In this document: in pieces, positions 27,645 to 30,571 of the stretch
How positions within the stretch are numbered: position 1 is the stretch's first letter
Layout: each line of letters opens with the position of its first letter
Assembly (NCBI GenBank): GCA_046732895.1
Contig: JBKPNZ010000063.1
Coordinates: 1-30,571, forward strand
Source: JBKPNZ01 sp046732895
GTDB lineage: Bacteria; Actinomycetota; Thermoleophilia; Solirubrobacterales; 70-9
Direction: 5' to 3'
DNA length: 30,571 nucleotides
Notes under the pieces: model-generated
The model's database searches: none
The model's input: the letters and a program-made list of their open reading frames with translations, nothing else
What the model was told of the DNA's origin: nothing
Position numbers and translations under genes: made by a program

Positions 27645-30336
27645 CGACGGTGGCCGCGACACCGCGGCCGCGCAGTCGCTCGGCCAGCCTGGGCAGCGGT
27701 TCGAATCCGCCCTCGGCCCACACGAGGGCCGCCGGCAGGGCGAGCATCACCCCGGCCAGCGCAACGGCCAGGTCGACGACGGTGACGAGGCCGAAGTCGG
27801 TCAGCATCCGCACCGGGTCGCCGCCGAAGATCGCCTCGATCGGCGCGGCGAGCGCAAGGACCGCGAAGCCGGCGATGGCCGTGATGCCGGAGGCGGCCAC
27901 CGCCGCCCCCGTGCGCGCGTAGGCCATTCGGAGCGCCTCGCCCACCGATCGACCCTGACCCCGCTCCTCGTAGTAGCGGGCGGACAGGATGACGCTGAAC
28001 TCGGTGGCGATCGCGATCACAAGGGCCCCGAGCGTGGCCGACATGGGGTTGAGATCCACCCCCGCTGCAGCGATCACGAGCGACGACCAGCCGGTCGCCA
28101 GGACGATCGGGATCAGAGGGACAAGCGCCCGCGCAAACGAGCGATAGATCGCCAGCAGGACGAGCGCCACGGCCAGAAGGCTGGCCAGCGTCAGCACGTA
28201 GCGGTTCGACGAGAGCGCCGAGTTGGCGTCTGCGGCAAGCACCGGCAGGCCGACCACCTGTGCCGTCACCCCCGCCGGCGGATCGCTGTCGGTGCCCGGT
28301 GGGTCGATCTGCGCGCGGATGTCGTCGATGAGGGCCTTCTGCTCGTCGAAGGGCATCACCTTGATCCCGAAGCCGATTACCGCCGTCCCACCGGGACCCT
28401 GGTCGTCGCGGGCGAAGAGGGCCTGGGCGAAGTAGTCGGGCAGGATTCCGAGGATCCGCTTGACCTGTGCCTGATCAGGGAGCTGCGCCTGGTCGGCGAA
28501 CAGGGTCCCGAGCGACGCTCCAGGGCAGACCTCCGCGGAGTCGGTGTGGCAGCTCGCAGCTGGATCGCTCACGCCGTGCCGCGAGAGCACCCGCTGCTCG
28601 AAGTCGCTCATCCACGCGATGAGGGCCGGATCCGACAGATCCGGCGTCTTCACGGTGACGTAGACGTCCCCCGACTGTCCGGTCACGCTCTCGAGCTTGT
28701 CGACGTCCTGCAGCTCCGGGAGGTTCGCGGGGAGCAGCTCGCGGATGTCCGAGATGAGCTTGGTCTGGGTTCCGGCGATCCAGCCGGTCACGGCGAGCAC
28801 GAGGGCGACGGCGAGCACCCGCCCAGGGCCGGCGAGCGAGATCGCGAGAGCCTGACGCCCCCAGCGCCCCAGGCGCGCCGAGAGCGCGCTGCGCCGCGCG
28901 CTCATGCGAGCGGTGACGGCGGCAAAGCGGGCGCGGTCGGACGATGCTGAGCCATCGGCCGTCCTCGGGCGCCGTGCCATCGAGAGCGTCGCAAGGCCGG
29001 CCGTCAAAGCGATCGTGAACGCCAGTGCGATCCCGAGGACGAGCAGCAGGCCGAACCCGCGCACCATGGGAATCGGCGAGAGGACGAGTACGAGCAGACC
29101 CGCGGCCGTGGCGAGGCCCGCGGTCGCGATCATCGGGCCGCCGCGGTAGGCGGCCTCGACCGCCGCTCGAGCCGGCGAGGAGCCTCCGCGCGCCGCCTCG
29201 ACGAAGCGCGCCTGGAACTGGATCGCGTAGTCGACCGCGAGGCCCGTCAGCACGGGCAGCACGGCGATCGAGGCCATCGTGAGCGATCCGCCGACCACGG
29301 CGAGCAGGCCGAAGGTGACGGCGGCCGCCGCGAGGGCCAGCGCCAGCGGCAACAGGCGAAGGGGCGGCCCGAAGACGAGCGTGAGGGTCAGCGCCATCAC
29401 GGCGAGCGCGACGGCGAGGAGGATGAAGATCTGGTCCGAGACGGCCTTCGCGAGGCCGTCGAAGATCACAGGCACCCCGCTCACGGTGTAGGTGCCTCCA
29501 CGTAGGTGGAAGCTCGGGTCGGCGACCGCGGCGCGGAAGAGCGAGATCGCCTGCTCGCGGTCGGACTGCGAGAGCCCAGGCTTCAGGCGGGCGCTGATCA
29601 GGGCCGAGTCCGAGCTCGGGAAGAGGAAGTTGAAGCGCGCCTTGGGGACGCCGTTCTGGCTCGGATCGAAGACGACGCCCTCGACGTAGGTCGGGTCGTT
29701 GATCGAGGGCGGCCCGCTGAGCCCGTACTTGACGGCGGTCTGAATCGTCTGCTGCTGGAACGAGTGCTGCACCTCCGCCGCCGCGGCCTGCGCGTTCTGG
29801 AGCTGCTCGGTCTGCGAGAGGCCCTGGGCCTTGGCCCTCTGCGCCGCCTTTCGAGCCGCGAGCAGAGCACGGGCGTTCGCCTCCTTCTTCGCCTGCGCGT
29901 AGAGCTTGTCCGCCGCGATCGCCGACTGGTTCAGGAAGGTCGCGGGGCCGAAGACGACATCCGCCGGCTTCAGCTCGGCCAGGCGCGCGCAGGCGGGCGG
30001 CGCGGGTTGGTTCGGGCCGAAGACCTGGCCGTCCGGTGCGCTGCCGGACAGGCAGCTCTCCAGCGCCAGCAGTCGGCTCAGGTCATCGGTCAGCAGGATC
30101 TGCTTGAGGTTGCCCTGCACGAGCACGCGCACGGGCTCGTCGCCGAATTGGTCATAGAAGTCCTGCGTGGCGTCGAACGTCGCCGAGCCCTGGTCGACCA
30201 GGGAGTCGGGATTGCGGTCGGCCTCGAGGCTGAGCGCGCCAACCGCCGCGATCAGCGTGACGAGCACAGTGAGCGCGATGACCGGTGCCGGGCGCTCGAC
30301 TGCCCAGGCGGCAATCCGTGCCAGCAGGTTCCTCAT
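27634..30336 (-). CDS. MMPL-family RND transporter
   Basis: The ATG at 30336 gives 900 residues; the frame is open upstream but this start matches the usual N-terminus (MRNLLARIAAWAVERPAPVI). The architecture is two similar halves: one membrane helix, a large outer domain, then a cluster of five helices. First half: coiled coil KKEANARALLAARKAAQRAK in the outer loop, helices around LLPLALALAAAAVTFGLLAV and the SSD-type GLAVDYAIQFQARFVEAARG. Second half: VLALVLAVTGWIAGTQTKLI outward, then LVIAIATEFSVILSARYYEE. The conserved aspartate/glutamate of the proton path appears in GLAVDYAI and ATEFSVI. It should move lipids or small molecules outward using the proton gradient; substrate not readable. 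It overlaps the thioredoxin-like gene. Confidence 0.93.
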   Translation of the reverse strand: MRNLLARIAAWAVERPAPVIALTVLVTLIAAVGALSLEADRNPDSLVDQGSATFDATQDFYDQFGDEPVRVLVQGNLKQILLTDDLSRLLALESCLSGSAPDGQVFGPNQPAPPACARLAELKPADVVFGPATFLNQSAIAADKLYAQAKKEANARALLAARKAAQRAKAQGLSQTEQLQNAQAAAAEVQHSFQQQTIQTAVKYGLSGPPSINDPTYVEGVVFDPSQNGVPKARFNFLFPSSDSALISARLKPGLSQSDREQAISLFRAAVADPSFHLRGGTYTVSGVPVIFDGLAKAVSDQIFILLAVALAVMALTLTLVFGPPLRLLPLALALAAAAVTFGLLAVVGGSLTMASIAVLPVLTGLAVDYAIQFQARFVEAARGGSSPARAAVEAAYRGGPMIATAGLATAAGLLVLVLSPIPMVRGFGLLLVLGIALAFTIALTAGLATLSMARRPRTADGSASSDRARFAAVTARMSARRSALSARLGRWGRQALAISLAGPGRVLAVALVLAVTGWIAGTQTKLISDIRELLPANLPELQDVDKLESVTGQSGDVYVTVKTPDLSDPALIAWMSDFEQRVLSRHGVSDPAASCHTDSAEVCPGASLGTLFADQAQLPDQAQVKRILGILPDYFAQALFARDDQGPGGTAVIGFGIKVMPFDEQKALIDDIRAQIDPPGTDSDPPAGVTAQVVGLPVLAADANSALSSNRYVLTLASLLAVALVLLAIYRSFARALVPLIPIVLATGWSSLVIAAAGVDLNPMSATLGALVIAIATEFSVILSARYYEERGQGRSVGEALRMAYARTGAAVAASGITAIAGFAVLALAAPIEAIFGGDPVRMLTDFGLVTVVDLAVALAGVMLALPAALVWAEGGFEPLPRLAERLRGRGVAATVDGG

Positions 30337-30571
30337 GGGAACGATCAGCTTAGGAGAGGGGACGGTCCCCGGCGCCGATCGGCGCCTGACGCCGCCGCCG
30401 CGGAGTCCGTCGGGCGGCCTCAGCCGCGCGCTCGTCCTCGGCGCCGTGGTGATCGGCTTGGCGGTCGCGGGACTGCTGGCACTGGCGTTGCGGGACGGCT
30501 CATCCGGGAGCACCCCGCTCTCCCCCATCGCCGAAGCGGCGGAACGGACCGGCGAGCTGGGCGGCGTCCGT
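30335..30571 (+). CDS. one-pass membrane/secreted protein, N-terminal fragment
   Basis: An open frame of 79 codons runs from the ATG at 30335 to the window edge: MGTISLGEGTVPGADRRL, then a proline/serine linker and a helix LSRALVLGAVVIGLAVAGLL, then RDGSSGSTPLSPIAEAAERT and GELGGVR. A short cytoplasmic part, one helix and then SPIAEAAERTGELGGVR resembles the start of LppX/LprG-like lipid-binding secreted proteins that often accompany MMPL transporters (inference; there is no lipobox cysteine). The start codon overlaps the divergent MMPL start in the sequence CATG, which is odd. GTG starts at 30446 and 30449 are alternatives, leaving little before the helix. Confidence 0.55.
   Translation, partial: MGTISLGEGTVPGADRRLTPPPRSPSGGLSRALVLGAVVIGLAVAGLLALALRDGSSGSTPLSPIAEAAERTGELGGVR

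Noticed and set aside
1..30571. CRISPR arrays, tRNA or rRNA genes, prophage or transposase genes
   Set aside because: No spaced repeats, no cloverleaf with T-arm and CCA-like end, and no transposase, integrase or phage structural motif was seen on either strand.

Overview
The window is GC-rich, chromosomal-looking DNA with tightly packed genes and many GTG/TTG starts. Gene content (actinobacterial-type IHF-like nucleoid protein, PucR-type regulator, MMPL transporter, zinc anti-sigma factor, DUF5679 protein) points to an actinobacterium. My best guess, by inference only, is the Thermoleophilia/Solirubrobacterales branch. I see no rRNA, no tRNA, no CRISPR array, no intact transposase or integrase, and no phage genes. 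The whole window reads as core or stable accessory chromosome.

Layout. (1) 1-4318: the start of a LysR regulator, divergent from a universal stress protein; then, on the minus strand, a thiolase, an overlapping DUF167 protein and an unrecognised protein whose C-terminus looks TIR/CAP12-like; then, on the plus strand, a rhodanese, a one-pass coiled-coil membrane protein and a 48-residue zinc-ribbon protein. (2) 4619-6306: an ECF sigma factor, its zinc-finger anti-sigma factor and a cupredoxin lipoprotein, which look like one stress/redox regulon. (3) 6319-9303: a secreted beta-propeller-like protein divergent from a single-domain PAS protein that is followed by a metallo-beta-lactamase-fold hydrolase. 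(4) 9502-14094: a nitrogen operon of ammonium channel, P-II protein, type I glutamine synthetase and PucR-type regulator. The P-II protein has lost the Tyr51 modification site. (5) 14190-17597: a PPK2-type kinase and a small membrane protein on the minus strand, divergent from a MoxR ATPase/VWA (CoxD/CoxE-like) pair. (6) 17646-20328: a TPP riboswitch followed by a three-gene ABC importer (ATPase, permease, NMT1/THI5-like binding lipoprotein), probably for a thiamine pyrimidine precursor. (7) 20516-24415: an AlkA-like DNA glycosylase, a small membrane protein, a large GNAT acyltransferase and, divergent from it, a serine-palmitoyltransferase-like alpha-oxoamine synthase. The last two are the most suggestive pair in the window, because ceramide synthesis in some bacteria uses just these two enzyme types. 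(8) 24416-25117: a 360-base gene-free stretch with tmRNA-like features, then a divergent mIHF-like nucleoid protein and a strong terminator. (9) 25202-30571: minus-strand genes for a four-helix membrane protein, a conserved Cys/His-motif protein, a B3/B4-domain protein, a thioredoxin-fold membrane protein with only one active-site cysteine, and an MMPL transporter; the transporter is divergent from the start of a one-pass membrane or secreted protein at the window edge.

All family calls are from reading motifs and translations by eye; no database search was run. The points I would check first are the SPT-like/GNAT pair, the tmRNA-like leader, the switching hairpin after the TPP aptamer, and the P-II protein without Tyr51.
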